Shown here in pieces: positions 43,913-55,554 of a DNA stretch of 64,000 nucleotides (positions within the stretch are counted from its first letter, which is position 1; every line of letters begins with the position of its first letter). The stretch covers positions 144,487,854-144,551,853 of the forward strand of contig CM038052.1 in assembly GCA_021397845.1 (NCBI GenBank), read 5' to 3'. The stretch is from Areca catechu (Eukaryota > Streptophyta > Magnoliopsida > Arecales > Arecaceae). The notes under the pieces were generated by a model. The model saw only the letters and a program-made list of their open reading frames with translations, was not told the origin of the DNA and did not search any database. A program made the position numbers and the translations under genes.

Positions 43913-45561
43913 CCTTTATTTTGATGAATAACAAAATGTTGAGTATATGTAAGTACCAAAGTTTCAATTGGAGTTATGAATTCCAGGTCATAGGTATATC
44001 AAATTCTCCACTCAAGAGTATCAAAGTTATGGATATCAAAGAAAGATAAATTTTAATGTTTAAGAGGTCTTCTCATCTTGGAATGCTATGAAAATAATCA
44101 CTTTGGACTTTATGAAGAAGAAATTGGAAGTCTAATAGACAAATTTTGAGAATTTTGGAGTTTGGCACACTTTTTGAAAATGGCATAGATCAAGTGTGAG
44201 CTAAGTGTCAACTCAAAGTGTAGACTCATGGAGCAAGTGCTGACACCTTGAAGACTGACACCAGAGTTTGAGATGGCATGCCAAGTATCGAACTAAGTAT
44301 CAACTCACAAGATTCAAGTATCGACTTACAAATCGACTCAAGGCCTGAGAACAGAAATGGACAGAACATCATTTTTTGGACTTAAATGAAATGTCAACTC
44401 ACAAGAATCAAGTGTCGACGTATAAAATTCAAGTGTTGACTCACAGATCGACTCATGACCTGAGACAAAGAATGAAAAGAACAATGCCATTCCATAGACT
44501 TTTGCCTAGTGCTGACTCAAGTGTCGACCCAAATATTGACTCACAGTTTCAAGTGTCAACTTATAGGTCGACTCATAGCCTGAGACCATAAATGAAGTAG
44601 AATCTTGAAAATTCAAAATTTATACCTTGAGCTGATCCAAGTGTCGACTCATGAAGACTCAAATGTCGACCTAAGTGTTGATTCACAGGTCGACTCACAG
44701 CTTCTAGCAACAGTAACGTCTATATTTTCAAAAGTTTATAATTGGCTCAAACGGCTCCAAACGGCTAGTTTCTTCACTCTAACGGTCTTTAATAGTTTTT
44801 TGGAGGTTTTTGGATTATTTATCACTCACCAAATTCATTAAAAATATAAGAGAAAAAGTAAGACACAAGAGACAAAGATCATCTTTTGAGTAAAGCTTTT
44901 AAAAAGACTTGAGTGAGCCATAAAGGAGATTCCACCTGAAAAGTCTTCATTTATGCTATTGAAACTTCAAATCATTGTCCAAAAGTGTGCATTGAAGAGC
45001 ATCCAAGAAGGAGACAATTCAAGCATTCAAAAAGAGCTTCAACGATATTTATATCTACTCTTTTAAGAGTTTTTCTTGTGCTTATCACTGTACATTTGAC
45101 TTTAATTATTGTAACTAGTTTCAAGGCTATTGAAACTAGGGTTAGGCCCTTCCAAGCCATGAATTAGAATTCAAGCATAGGTTTGGCTTGAGGGAAAGGT
45201 TGTTGGTGAGCCTAAGTGATAAAACCAACTAAAGATTTTAACTTGTGAGCTCGGAAAATAAGTTGGTTGTAATCTTGGTGATTATAGTGGAAATACCCAA
45301 GAAAAAGCTTGAGGAGTGGATGTAGGTGCTTGAAGTGCACCGAACTACTATATATTTTCATGTTTATGATTGCTTACTCTTCCTTATTATTTGCTCTGAT
45401 TTACTCTGCATTTACTTTATAATTTTTTTGCATATCATTATTGAGCACAATCATATTGTTACACAAAAAATTTAGTTCAGCACATACTTGCTTAAGTTTA
45501 AATTTTAAGAAATCCAATTCACCCCCTCTCTTGGGTTGCTGCACTAGGCAACAAGTGATAT
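43913..45561 (+). repeat. Sirevirus-like 5' LTR (boundaries approximate)
   Basis: The probable start TTGGCTTTGGTCC (with ATGAATAACAAAATG following) and the end CACCCCCTCTCTTGGGTTGC... next to the primer site are typical of this group. No partner LTR is visible, so the left limit is an inference. It contains a ~118-bp tandem repeat with GTCGAC motifs (44170-44705). Confidence 0.65.
44170..44705. repeat. ~118-bp tandem repeat with GTCGAC motifs
   Basis: Units starting at the phrase CCTGAGA (44344, 44459, 44579, and a decayed one at 44701) have spacings of 115, 120 and 122 bp. Each carries several AAGTGTCGACTCA-type words, with six exact GTCGAC in total. The unit phrase CTCAAGGCCTGAGA...ACAGAACA...TTTTTTGG also occurs in the Copia-1 leader. 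Confidence 0.85.
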
Positions 45562-45578
45562 TAGAGCTTGGTACTCAA
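45562..45578 (+). promoter_or_regulatory. Sirevirus-like primer-binding site (degenerate)
   Basis: The sequence GTGATATTAGAGCTTGG corresponds to TGGTATCAGAGCTTGG with two or three substitutions. It is placed between the LTR end and Gag. Confidence 0.75.
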
Positions 45579-45636
45579 TATTTAGATCTCACGATCTTGA
45601 GTCAAAGATCTAATAGCAACCCAAATTGGTGTTGGT

Positions 45637-47135
45637 ATTGTAGAAGGTCAAGCCTCAAACTGTCCCCCACTATTTAATGGCACAAATTATACCTATTGGA
45701 AGACACGCATGTGCATATACATTCAAGCTATGGATCATAATATTTGGAAGACTATAGTTAAAGGCCCTCATCAGCCCACCGTCTTGATTAATGTCATTCC
45801 CACCCCTAAATTAGAAGAAGATTGGGATGAGAATGACATTAAGCAAGCTGAGTTTAATGCAAAGGCTATGAATTTATTATTTTATGCATTAGACCCTAGT
45901 GAGTTTAATAGAATATCTAACTGAATCTTTGTTAAAGAAATTTTAGATATACTTGAAGTTATCCATGATGGTACACATCAAGTAAAGACCACCAAAGTTA
46001 ACATGCCCATTCATACCCATGAGATGTTTAGGATGGAACCAAATGAAACTATTGTGAGATTTATACTAGATTTACAAATATTGTTAATGGCATGAGAAGT
46101 TTGGGAAAAGTTGTTTCTAATGCTGAACTTGTTAACAAAATCCTCAAGTCTCTTCCATTCTCTTTAGATCCAAAAGTCACAACTATTGAAGAAGCCAAGG
46201 ATGTCAACACTCTTCCACTTGAGCAGCTCTTGGATTTACTGATGACATGTGAGCTATCCTTGAAGCAAAAGGTAATGGACAATGAGAAAAAATAGAAGGC
46301 CATTGCATTCAAGTCCACAACCAAGGAGGAGTCCAATGATGATTTCGATGAAGAAGATTAGGAGGATGAAACATCTCTCATCTCAAGAAAATTTAAGAAA
46401 TTTATGAGAAAGAAGAGGTTCAACTATAAGAAGAAGCCTCAAAGAGGAGAGCCCAATAAGGAGAAGGAAAAAGAAAAGGAAAGGGAGAAACCAATATTCT
46501 TTGAGTGCAAAAAGCCTGGTCACTATAAAATTGATTGCCCCACTCTCAAAAAGGGCAAAAAAAATTTAAAAAAGAAAGTGATGATGGCAACGTGGAGTGA
46601 GAGCAAAGATTCAAGCTCTGATGAAGAACAGCAAGAAGTAGTCAACATCTGCTTTATGGTCGATGATGAAGAGGTAAGGTCTGAGACTAAAAATGAATTT
46701 ACATTTGAAGAATTATGTGATGTTTTTGATGAACTTGTTATTGAGTATCAAAAATTAAAAATGAAAACCAAAGAATTGAGGAAATAGAATTTGGATCTAT
46801 CTAAAACAAATAATAAGTTTTTGATAGATAATGATAGTTTACTACAAGAAAACAAAAACTTGAATGATTAAATTATTTTTTAAAAAAATGAGAAGGAAGA
46901 ATTCTTGAAAGAAAAAGATTCTTTGAAAAAGGATAGAGTTTTTACAACAAATGAAAAACTTAGCAAACAAAACAAAAAACTTTTGCAAGAAAACAAGAAA
47001 TACAAAGAAGAACTTAAAAAAGTAAAACCATTTATTGAGAAATTCACCTATAGTTCTGAAAAACTAAACTTTCTTTTGAATAGCCAAAGAGCAATTTTTA
47101 ATAAAGCAGGCTTAGATTTTAAATCCCAAAAATAA
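45637..47135 (+). pseudogene. Sirevirus-like Gag remnant
   Basis: The Gag body starts near VEGQASNCPPLFNGTNYTYW (the original start codon is not recognisable). It includes KMNL-type capsid blocks, LVNKILKSLPFSLDPKVTTI near 46125-46185, and a Lys/Glu-rich linker. The zinc knuckle is FFECKKPGHYKIDC near 46498-46540, with the first Cys replaced by Phe. MATWSESKDSSSDEEQQEVV and long coiled-coil sequence follow to 47135. Stops at 45922-45924, near 46293, 46360 and 46785 break it. The protein would form the particle coat and bind RNA. Confidence 0.87.
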
Positions 47136-47961
47136 TAAAAATATTTCAAAAAATTTTTTGTACCTGCATCCTCTAGCATTGCATGTTATGCTTGTAGTAA
47201 ATTAGGACACAAATCATATATGTATGATAGAAGAAAATTAAATAATGTTAGAAATATTTAGGTTCCAAAAGGAACCATTATAACTAACCCTAAAGGATCC
47301 AAGATGTCTTGGGTACCTAAAGTTTCCACTTGACTTGATTTTGTAAGTGCGTCTTGCAACCAAGGACAAAAGAAGATTGTGGTACTTCGACAGCAGTTGC
47401 TCAAGACACATGACTAGAGATGTAAGGCAATCTCATCTCTAAAAGCTTTAAATGGTGGAAATGTGATATTTGGTAATAATGGAAAGGGAAAAATTGTTAG
47501 TATTGGTAAAGTCCATATCACCCTCTCTACTTATGTTGATAATGTTTTATTTGTTGATGATTTGAAACATGATTTTCTTAGTATAAGTTAATTTTGTGAT
47601 AAAGGATTTAAAATGGTTTTCGAATCTTCCATGTGCATTGTATCTAGTCTAGATTACAATGGCATGAAGTTTATTGGTCATAGGCATGGTAACATTTACA
47701 TGGTTGATCTTGATGATCTACCTATGCAAAATGGTCAATACCTATGGTAATGGAAGCCAAGATCAATGAAACTAGTTGGCTTTGGCATCATAGACTAGGG
47801 CATGCTAGTATGCATTTACTTTCAAAATTGAACAAAAAAAATCTTATAAAAGATTTGCCAAAACTTGCTTTTAAAAAAGACAAGATTTGTAGTGCATGTT
47901 AACTTGGAAAATAAACAAAATCTTCTTTCAAACTAAAAGGAGTAGTGTCTACAACTAGACC
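47136..47961 (+). pseudogene. Sirevirus-like second knuckle, protease and integrase N-terminus
   Basis: The second knuckle CYACSKLGHKSYMYD (near 47187) has its last Cys changed to Tyr. The protease motif WYFDSSCSRHMTRD near 47380 has D-S-S instead of D-S-G. GKVHITLSTYVDNVLFVDDL (47505-47570) and the GAG-pre-integrase block WLWHHRLGHAS-like sequence (47780-47815) follow. The sequence breaks at 47961 in ...STTRP, where N2 is inserted. Confidence 0.85.
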
Positions 47962-49535
47962 TGACACGGGACGAACCTAGGACTAATGAAAAATAGTAAA
48001 TCTATTTTTTTATATTTTTTTAGATATTAATTCAGTGGCTAAAGACCCAAAATTAAGAAAAAATTAGCATAAAGACTAGTAATGCTAGAAATTAACATAC
48101 CTACAAGATAACTCATGCAGATAATAATAAGCCAGGACCCGAGAATTAAGAAATTCCTGGCTTAGGATAGCGTACCTGTCATTAGATCAGAACAAAGGAG
48201 GGGGAAGGCTTTTACCAGGTAGCGATTGTAGTTTCTTCGATGAAGAGATCTCTCAGCCTCTAGATGGCACCTGGAAGAACAAGCCTTTGGTTCCCGAATC
48301 TGAAGGCGATCTGGACCCGATCTGAAGGCAAAGAAAGCCTCCTCTGGGGAGGAAAAATACCTCGAGGATCTTTAAAATGTCAAGGTTAGGCACGAATCAG
48401 GTAATCAAAGAAAAAATAACAAGATGAAATAAGGAATGAAAGGGATTAGGGCAAAGCGCTGGTGGCAAAGAAGCAGGAAGAGCTCTTGATCTAGGCATCT
48501 TCAAGGCTTCTCTTTTGGACATGGCTGATGATTGGTGGTCTGATTTGCTTCTGGGGCATGGAGGGATTACAAGGATAGGGGTCGACCAACATAAGAGAAC
48601 AAACCAAACAAACCAAAGAACTAAAATATAAATACAAGAACACAGTCTTGAAAACAATTCAGCAGAGTTTAATTCAAAATAGTTGATTGATTACAAGAAG
48701 AAGAGGGGTGGGGTATTTATAGAGTCCCATGCCCTCTCCTACAGGGATTACAAGTTTTCTCCTAGTTAGAATAGGTTTACACAATTTAAGTGGGAGAAAG
48801 ACTATAAAATAAACCTATAACTAGGATTACAAGGTTGACCAGAATAAGAACTTGATTTCCTCCTTCCACTTGAATTATTCTTCTTAGCATGGACCAAGTC
48901 AACCTCAAGGACATGTTGGGCTTCATGGGGGCAGCAAGGGGCGGCCAAGGATGGGTTGAGCACATGGGCTTTGGGCCTTGGAGGCATGGAATGCCTGGAG
49001 CAGGAATATTCCAGGTATCTTGGGTTTGGGCTGGAGTATACCTGGAATCTTGGTTCTTAAGGGCTTGGGCCTGGTGCCTGGGTTGATTTCTCTTAGGCTG
49101 GGGTGCAGATGGACCTCTAGATTCATGATGTGACCTGGTCTGGAAAAATACTCTAGCATCTGGAGGGAATTTGGACTTCTTGAAAGCATCTGGAGGCATC
49201 TAGGCATCTTGCAGGAATCTAGGACCCTGGGATGGCATACAAGGTCCAATTGGCTGATATGAAGACCTCTAGCTCCTGGATGAGGCCTGGTGGAACTCCA
49301 AAATAGGGTATCCTATCTTCTTGTACAAAAACTAGACTCAAACTGTACTCATACTTAAATACAAGACTCAATAAACTAGACTAAATTGAGATAAATCAAC
49401 TAGTCTCATCTTATTACAAGACTCAATCTTACTTGCTTACAAAATTGTGACACATGACTAAGGTTCTTAAAAAAACCCTAATCAGCAAACCATATGGGAT
49501 CCAGTGATCTGTGTCTGATCCTGGTGTCCCCACCA
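47962..49535 (-). repeat. N2 3' LTR
   Basis: The LTR is 1574 bp, from TGACACGGGACGAACC to GGTGTCCCCACCA. In element orientation it starts TGGTGGGGACACCAGG, recalling TGGTGCGGGCACCAG of G and N1. It matches 62227-63798 with numerous substitutions. Confidence 0.92.
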
Positions 49536-49590
49536 ATTCTCCCGAGATGGGAGGAACTTGACCCCGTCGAGTAAGGGTCAATTTGGCTGC

Positions 49591-49986
49591 TCAAGGAGGG
49601 TCTGGGTTGAGGCACGGCAGATCTTTACCAGTACTCCATAAATCCTCAGATTCTAGCTGACCTTGCCATTTGACCAAATACCTTTGATAACCTTCATCTT
49701 GGGTACTGATGGCATGATCATCAAGGATTCGCTTACTCCTTTCCTCACTTATTTGCCAAATTGTATGTGGACACTCTAGGATGGGTTCACTCACAAAGGA
49801 AGGGATTGGCTCAAGGTGCTCGCTAGGTATCACTGCTGGCTCCCTGTGCTCCATAAGGTCTGAAATGTTGAAGGTTGGGCTAATACCTAAATTAGGTAGC
49901 ATCTCATGCACATAGGATTTGGGTATACTACTCTTCATTAGTCTGAATGGGCCAACTTTGCGAGCAGAAAATTTCTTTACAATCAC
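49591..49986 (-). pseudogene. N2 integrase C-terminus and chromodomain
   Basis: The frame from 49986 reads VKKFSARKVGPFRLMKSSIP, then LGISPTFNISDLMEHREPAV (SH3-like C-terminal module). The chromodomain follows: SKRILDDHAISTQDEGYQRY, LVKWQGQLESEDLW. It is more diverged than N1/G, but the aromatic and KW/W positions of the chromodomain are still present. It is open to the end at 49591. Confidence 0.9.
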
Positions 49987-50099
49987 ATAATCCTCTACAA
50001 AAAATTCTTTATCTCTCTTTTAAGAATTAGCCAAGTTATTATTTAGTTCATTATTTTTGTTTAACTTTTGACTAATATCCTGATGCAAATGCTGTGCAG

Positions 50100-50365
50100 A
50101 GGTCAGTGCATGTGTGGATAGATGAATCAGGGTTGTAAATTTATTGGACTCAAGACTAACACCTAATAGACTCAACTAGACTTCCTATCAAAGAAAATTT
50201 ATTGGACTCTTTGGGCCTAACCTAACACACTATAGACTCTTTAGGTTTGACCCTAGCATGGCATGCACATGAGAATTTATTATGTACTCCTACTATGTGC
50301 CATAGGGTTCTCCTAAAGTAAGATGCAAACATAATAAACTTAACGAATGAATACAACATGCGAAC
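50100..50365 (-). pseudogene. N2 integrase core fragment
   Basis: The minus strand near 50240-50340 reads FASYFRRTLWHIVGVHNKFS CAC, equivalent to FATYFWKTLWHLLGIHNKFS in N1 and FTSYFWKTLWHKLGTKLKFS in G. Catalytic Asp residues upstream of this block are missing, as in N1. A stop follows soon after. Confidence 0.8.
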
Positions 50366-51609
50366 TTTTATAAAATATAATCTAATAGTAAGAAAATTAG
50401 GAGAAGTTTTAGAAAAGGGTAGAAAATAAGAAGTGTGTTCAGGGTTAGTCTAATGGGGTAGGAAGTAAGCAAAGGGTTCGGGGTTAATCGGGTAGAGTAG
50501 GATGTAAGAAGGGGTGTCAGGAATTAGTCCTAGACTAATGAGGTTTACCTTATGGGTTTGGGGTATTCCTACAGGGTCTGCATTATGGAAGAATGGGTCA
50601 TTAATTTCAGGGAAGAGATCAATTGGAGTCAATGGAATGATTTCATCCTGAGGGCACTGATTCAAAGAGATGAAGTCCTTAATAAATCCTTCTGGCTCAC
50701 AAACCAAAGAACTAGGCTCTATAGTTGGGCTTTCTTTTAGTGTCTCCTCAGGTAAAACTCTAATAGCAGTATCAAGGTTCTCTTCCTCTAACTGCTCTTC
50801 CACTACATGGTTAGCTAACTCTATGTCGGTTACTGCCTGGGTATGGCTAGGGTTAGTTAAATCTAGGTCGACTCCTTCTTGGGTATGGTCAGGGTCAACT
50901 AATGTTGGGTGGTCTTCTACCTGGTCCAACCTATGGGTTGCTTGGTTATTTGTTTAGTTCATTTGTTTGACCGAGGTGATTAATTGGGCATAGGATTGGT
51001 TGAACTCATGTTTCATCTAAGCAAACTGATCAGCCATGTCTTTCATAAAAGCCTCAAAATTGAAGTCCATGGTTGAACCTGGTTGGTTGTACTGAACTTC
51101 TGACTCAACAAACTCTGGGTTGATTTCTATCTAGGTTTCCACTAGGTCAACTAACTTTGGGTTGGCTTCTAACTTTAGGTCACCTATAGGTATGGACTCA
51201 TCATCTTCATACTCCTCTACCAGACTTGGGTCGGCCTCATATATTTCTTCTTCTAGGTTATCTTGGTGAACCAATGGGGTGGTGAGAGGGGTTTGGCTAA
51301 TGGGAAATTGACTAGGGTTTGGGATAATAAGGGTGGGTAAACTAAAGGTTATGGATTCAGTTCTATGGATCTGGGGTGTCGGAGGGTTATTATTGTTGGA
51401 CTCAGTTTGACTAAATATGAGTTCCCTCTGATTTTACTCGAATTCCTAGGCTATGTGATAGGCTTCCTCTAAGTCCTGAATCAACCTACAACATAATTCC
51501 CAATGGATGTCCTCATGTAGGCCATACCGAAACCTCGCTATGGTCATAAGCTCACGTTTAACTTTGTTGCATTTCTTCATAAACTTATTAAATTAGTCAA
51601 TGTATTCAG
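50366..51609 (-). pseudogene. N2 Gag C-terminal region and acidic tail
   Basis: From the element G insertion point (51609) the Gag frame continues: ARFRYGLHEDIHWELCC near 51520, then a Pro/Thr-rich stretch. The acidic linker EEEIYEADPSLVEEYEDDES lies near 51220-51265. A long Asp/Glu/Pro-rich tail is open at 50450-50929 (VEEQLEEENLDTAIRVLPEE). Several stops occur near 51140 and 50955. There is no zinc knuckle. It parallels N1 but the tail sequence has diverged. Confidence 0.82.
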
Positions 51610-53319
51610 TGGTGCGGGCACCAGACTTATAAGAAGACTTCAGAGCTCCATTTGGATCTCTGATTGACATTGCCCGAGAAATTAGGGTTTGTAATAAAGG
51701 TTGACCTGGTCAACCAGTTTATTTATTTTTATTTATTTCTTGAGTCACCATTTAAATTTTGTTGAGTCATGTTGACTCGGTGCAAGTCCCGATGTGGTTT
51801 CAATTTTATCCAATATGGTGCCGCAATTGTCTTCCAATCAAATCAAGGTCCAAAATGGTGCCACATTTGTCTTCCAATCAAATCAAGGTCCAAGCAAGTG
51901 GAGGCCACACTCCAAGCCACACGCCCAGCCACACTTCGAGCACACGCCAGGGTCCAGGAGGAGCCACAGAGGCATCCCAGTGTCATGGTCCCCACATCCA
52001 AAGAAGAAAAAAATCAAATTGGAAGCCAATTTAAAGGAGGCGCCCATACCTGCCAATTTTGTCTAAGCAAAGAAGGAAAGGGACTTCTCTTGGAGAAAAA
52101 ATCAAAGAAGGATATCCAACCTACTCCTAATTGAAGTTCAAATCAAAATCAAAGAGCTTAACTTGGAGTGGAAGAAAAGAAGAAATGCCATAAGGAGAAG
52201 AGGACTCCAAATCCAAATCCAACTCCAAAGAAGGCGCCATAAAAAAAAAAAAATTCCAAAAAAAATCCTTTATGGTCGTCCCAAATTTTTTTGAATTCTT
52301 GGTCGGCCAAGAGAGGAGGTTTTCTACCTAATCTAGAGGTTGGAGGAGTTTAGTCCCACATGGGAATTTGTACAAACTTGGAGAAAATTTTAGGTCTATA
52401 TAATAGACCTCTCTTTGTAACTTTAGAAAATCAATGAAGAAAAATTATTTTTGCTATTCTCTTGTGTTGAGTAACCTAGGTTTCTCTTCTTCCGCACTAT
52501 TCTAAGTGTTGAGCTCCGTGAGGGGGTAATCCGGGTTCCATTGGAGCCTTGAGGAGGTGAGAGATCTCCATCTTTATCCAAAACCCTAGGTTAGCCACTT
52601 AAAAATCCAAAACCCTAGGTTAGCCACTTAAAAATCCAAAACCCTAGCCGCCCTTCATTATTTTCAATCCATCGAACCCTAGCTCCTTCCATCTCCCATG
52701 GCCTCTCTCTCTCTACAAGTCCAGGCCGTCCACCTTCATCCAGATCCAGTCCGGCTACTTCAGATCCAGAGCAAGTTCCAAGGAAAATCACATCAGCTTC
52801 CAGGAGAATCCAGTTTTCAGCAATTTCAATCTTCAAGTTCATCAACCTGGTAAATTTTTCCCTTGACTCTCTGATTCCATCAATTGTTTTTCTTCTCTTC
52901 CAGATCTTGAGTTCAGGAGAAGCCGACCTGCCAAGGACCAGTATTGGAGGATCCATTGCGAAGATATCTGAATCCGAGGATCCAACAATCTGCTCGGGAG
53001 AGTTCTTCCACCAAAATCTGTGAAGATCATTATCTGGTTAGGTAAACCATCTCTTCTCTTTATTTCTGTTCTGTTGAAAGTTCGGAGCGAAACCCTAGGT
53101 CTGGGAGTTTCTCAACCCCCAGCGATCCGTTGCTTCTGAACTACTCTGATAATTTAGTTTCCTTAAAATTGTGCTTTCAATTATCATATTAGTATCTTTC
53201 AATGTTAGGTTAACTTTTCTTTGATTTGAAGCCAACTTCTACAAACATATAAAAACAACAAAAAAATTAGTTAATCTTAATTTACTTCCGCATCGCATCC
53301 CTTTATTTGTTCTGCATCA
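51610..53319 (+). repeat. G 5' LTR
   Basis: The LTR is 1710 bp, from TGGTGCGGGCACCAG to GTTCTGCATCA. It is about 30 bp longer than the 3' LTR because a 29-bp unit (TCCAAAACCCTAGGTTAGCC plus ACTTAAAAA) is tandemly duplicated at 52577-52634. Otherwise it is nearly identical. Confidence 0.95.
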
Positions 53320-53323
53320 TTTT

Positions 53324-53336
53324 TGGTATCAGAGCC
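53324..53336 (+). promoter_or_regulatory. G primer-binding site
   Basis: TGGTATCAGAGCC is an exact complement of the initiator-Met tRNA 3' end, four T residues after the LTR. Confidence 0.95.
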
Positions 53337-54229
53337 CAGTCTAGGGTTTCTGATTTGCTTGCTTGCTTGTTTTGATTGTTTTCTCTTTTTATTTTGTCTG
53401 CTCGAAGTAGACTCCCCAGGACGTCCGGTCCTAGGAACTAAGCGAGGCGCAAGCCTCCTCCTCCCATTCCACGGGGTGTTCCTAGGGCGTGTAGGGGATC
53501 CATTGGGTTATAACTTCGTAGCAGGGATTATAAACGGGGAAGACAATCTAGTTGCAACCCGTAATTTTCCTGTTGTCTGAATTATTTCTCCCTGTATAAA
53601 ACTCCGAATTGCATGATTTTTGCTTCGTTGAAACCAGTATAATTGAACCTATTTTTCATAATTTTTCTGTAATTTATTGGGTTCGGTAAAAATTCTGAGC
53701 ATTAAAATACAATAACTCTGTTTTTTGTGTTCTGCAATTCAATTCTTTTTGGAGTGATCATCTCATAATTTACTTAAGGGCAATTGAGCATCTAAGATAA
53801 GGGGAGGAGTTGATTACCTCTCCTTGGCCCAAAACCACCATCCAATCATTCGAACCTAGACCTAATTTAAAATCAGTTAGACCTAATTTGCCCTAGTGGG
53901 CTAGGGACACCTATTGGTCGGGTCTAGGCTAGTGTTGAGTCAGTTTGCCGAGTTATTCTGTGTGTGCTTAGCACTCAGTGTCTAGAACGGTGGTTCAGGG
54001 ATCCATTCCTGAAGGGCTTGTATGCTGGTCCGCCTACCTGGCCAATCACTGATTGGTGTCTAGGATTGGCAATCAGGGACCTAACACTCCCCTTACACCT
54101 GCCTGGCTGAGTCCTGAGTTACTACATGCTAGCTTGCCACTCTGATTGGGCATCTAGTTTGGACTCTAGGTCTAGTGATCCAGTAGTCGATTTAGTCTAG
54201 TCTCATTTTGTGTGCTTGCTTGAATCATC
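53337..54229 (+). other. G 5' leader with conserved motifs
   Basis: Non-coding. 53773-53845 holds the block GGGCAATTGAGCATCTAAGA, GGGGAGGAGTTGATTACC shared with N1, N2 and B. 54034-54115 holds CTACCTGGCCAATC, ACT, GATTGGTGTCTAGG and a downstream CCTTACACCTGCCTGGC, the module shared with N1, B and Copia-1. It ends at the Gag ATG. Confidence 0.85.
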
Positions 54230-55554
54230 ATGTCTACCAGAAATGGAGTGCCATATCAACCTGGTCAAACCCAACCTGATTTAGAGGTCATGATCAGAAC
54301 TCTTACTGAAAGTATGACTAAAATGAATCAGGATATGACAAACACTGTGGCCCAGTTTAGCGCACAAATTCATGAGGATCTTACCCAACTTAGGGACCGA
54401 GTCCAAGTACTTGAAGAACCTAGACATCGGAATTGGACTCCTGACCCCGATTTTAATGTGCCTCAACCTCACCCACATCAGGAGCCTAGAAGGCCTTTAT
54501 ATAGAGATCCTGAACCTAATCATAGGAGGCCTGACCCAGAGCCTGAAGATAGAGATGATAGGTTCATCAGGAACATCAAATTAGATGCACCCACTTTTGA
54601 TGGTAGTCTGAACCCTAAGGTGTATTCTGATTGGGAGGGTGAGATGGACCAATACTTTGAGTGGTATGCTATGTCTGAGGAGAGGAAATACAAGTTTGCC
54701 AAGATGAAATTAGTGCGTCAAGCTAGGTTATACTGGGGGAACATTGAGCTAACCACTAGGAGACGGAATGTTGAGCCCATAACCACTTGGCAGGGTATGA
54801 AAAAAAAACTGAGAGATAAATACCTACCCATTTCATACCAACAAAACCTGTTAGACCAATGCAAAACCTGAAATAAGGAAACCGATCTGTCTCAGACTAC
54901 ATAGCTACTTTTGATGAATACCTAATGAGATGTGATGTGAGTGAAACCCACGAAGTCACTTTGTCTAGATTTAGGGCTGGACTGAGGGAAGATATCAAGA
55001 GAGAACTATTTCTGAGAGAGGTTACTGATCTAGACCAAGCCTACCAGATTGCACTGAACACTGAGAAATTTCAGAGAGGACCTATAGCTTCTAGGGTTAG
55101 TGCCCCAATCCCAAGGAATGGACCTAGCCAAGTTATCCCTAGTAAACCTTTTCAGGGTACTTCTACCCCTAGGCCCATGGACAAAGGTAAGGCACCTGAC
55201 ACCCAGAGAACCCCTAGTTCAAATATCACCTGTTTTAAGTGTCAGAAACCAGGTCACATTTCCAGTCAGTGTACTGCCATAGCCTGTTTCAAGTGTCATA
55301 AGGTAGGTCATGTTGCTAGCCAGTGCCCACGGAGATCCCTTTACATAGAAGAGGGAGAGAATGATAATTCCGAGCCCAGTGAGGAATTTGAAGAAGAAGT
55401 TTATGAGGCCGGAATGAATTTGGTTGAGGAGTATGAAGGAGAGGAGGAACCCAATGAATCTGACCAATTAGGAGTTGTAAGATGCATCATATCCCAGAAT
55501 CTAGTTCAGAGGATTGGCGTAGGACTAACATCCTATAGACTTTTCTTAAATTAG
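54230..55554 (+). pseudogene. G Gag (capsid and nucleocapsid)
   Basis: The ATG at 54230 starts MSTRNGVPYQPGQTQPDLEV. The retrotransposon-Gag body (APTFDGSLNPKVYSDWEGEM, RDKYLPISYQQNLLDQ) runs to a frameshift near 54860, giving TGA at 54869-54871. In the shifted frame a TAA at 54874-54876 stands where Gln is expected before GNRSVSDYIATF. The frame is then open to 55554 with LSRFRAGLREDIKREL, two intact knuckles (CFKCQKPGHISSQC and CFKCHKVGHVASQC) and an acidic linker (EEFEEEVYEAGMNLVEEYE). It packages element RNA in particles. Confidence 0.94.

Noticed and set aside
52561..52650. Interstitial telomere repeat (AAACCCTA words)
   Set aside because: There are only two or three CCAAAACCCTAGG words, explained by the 29-bp LTR duplication. 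There is no tandem TTTAGGG array.
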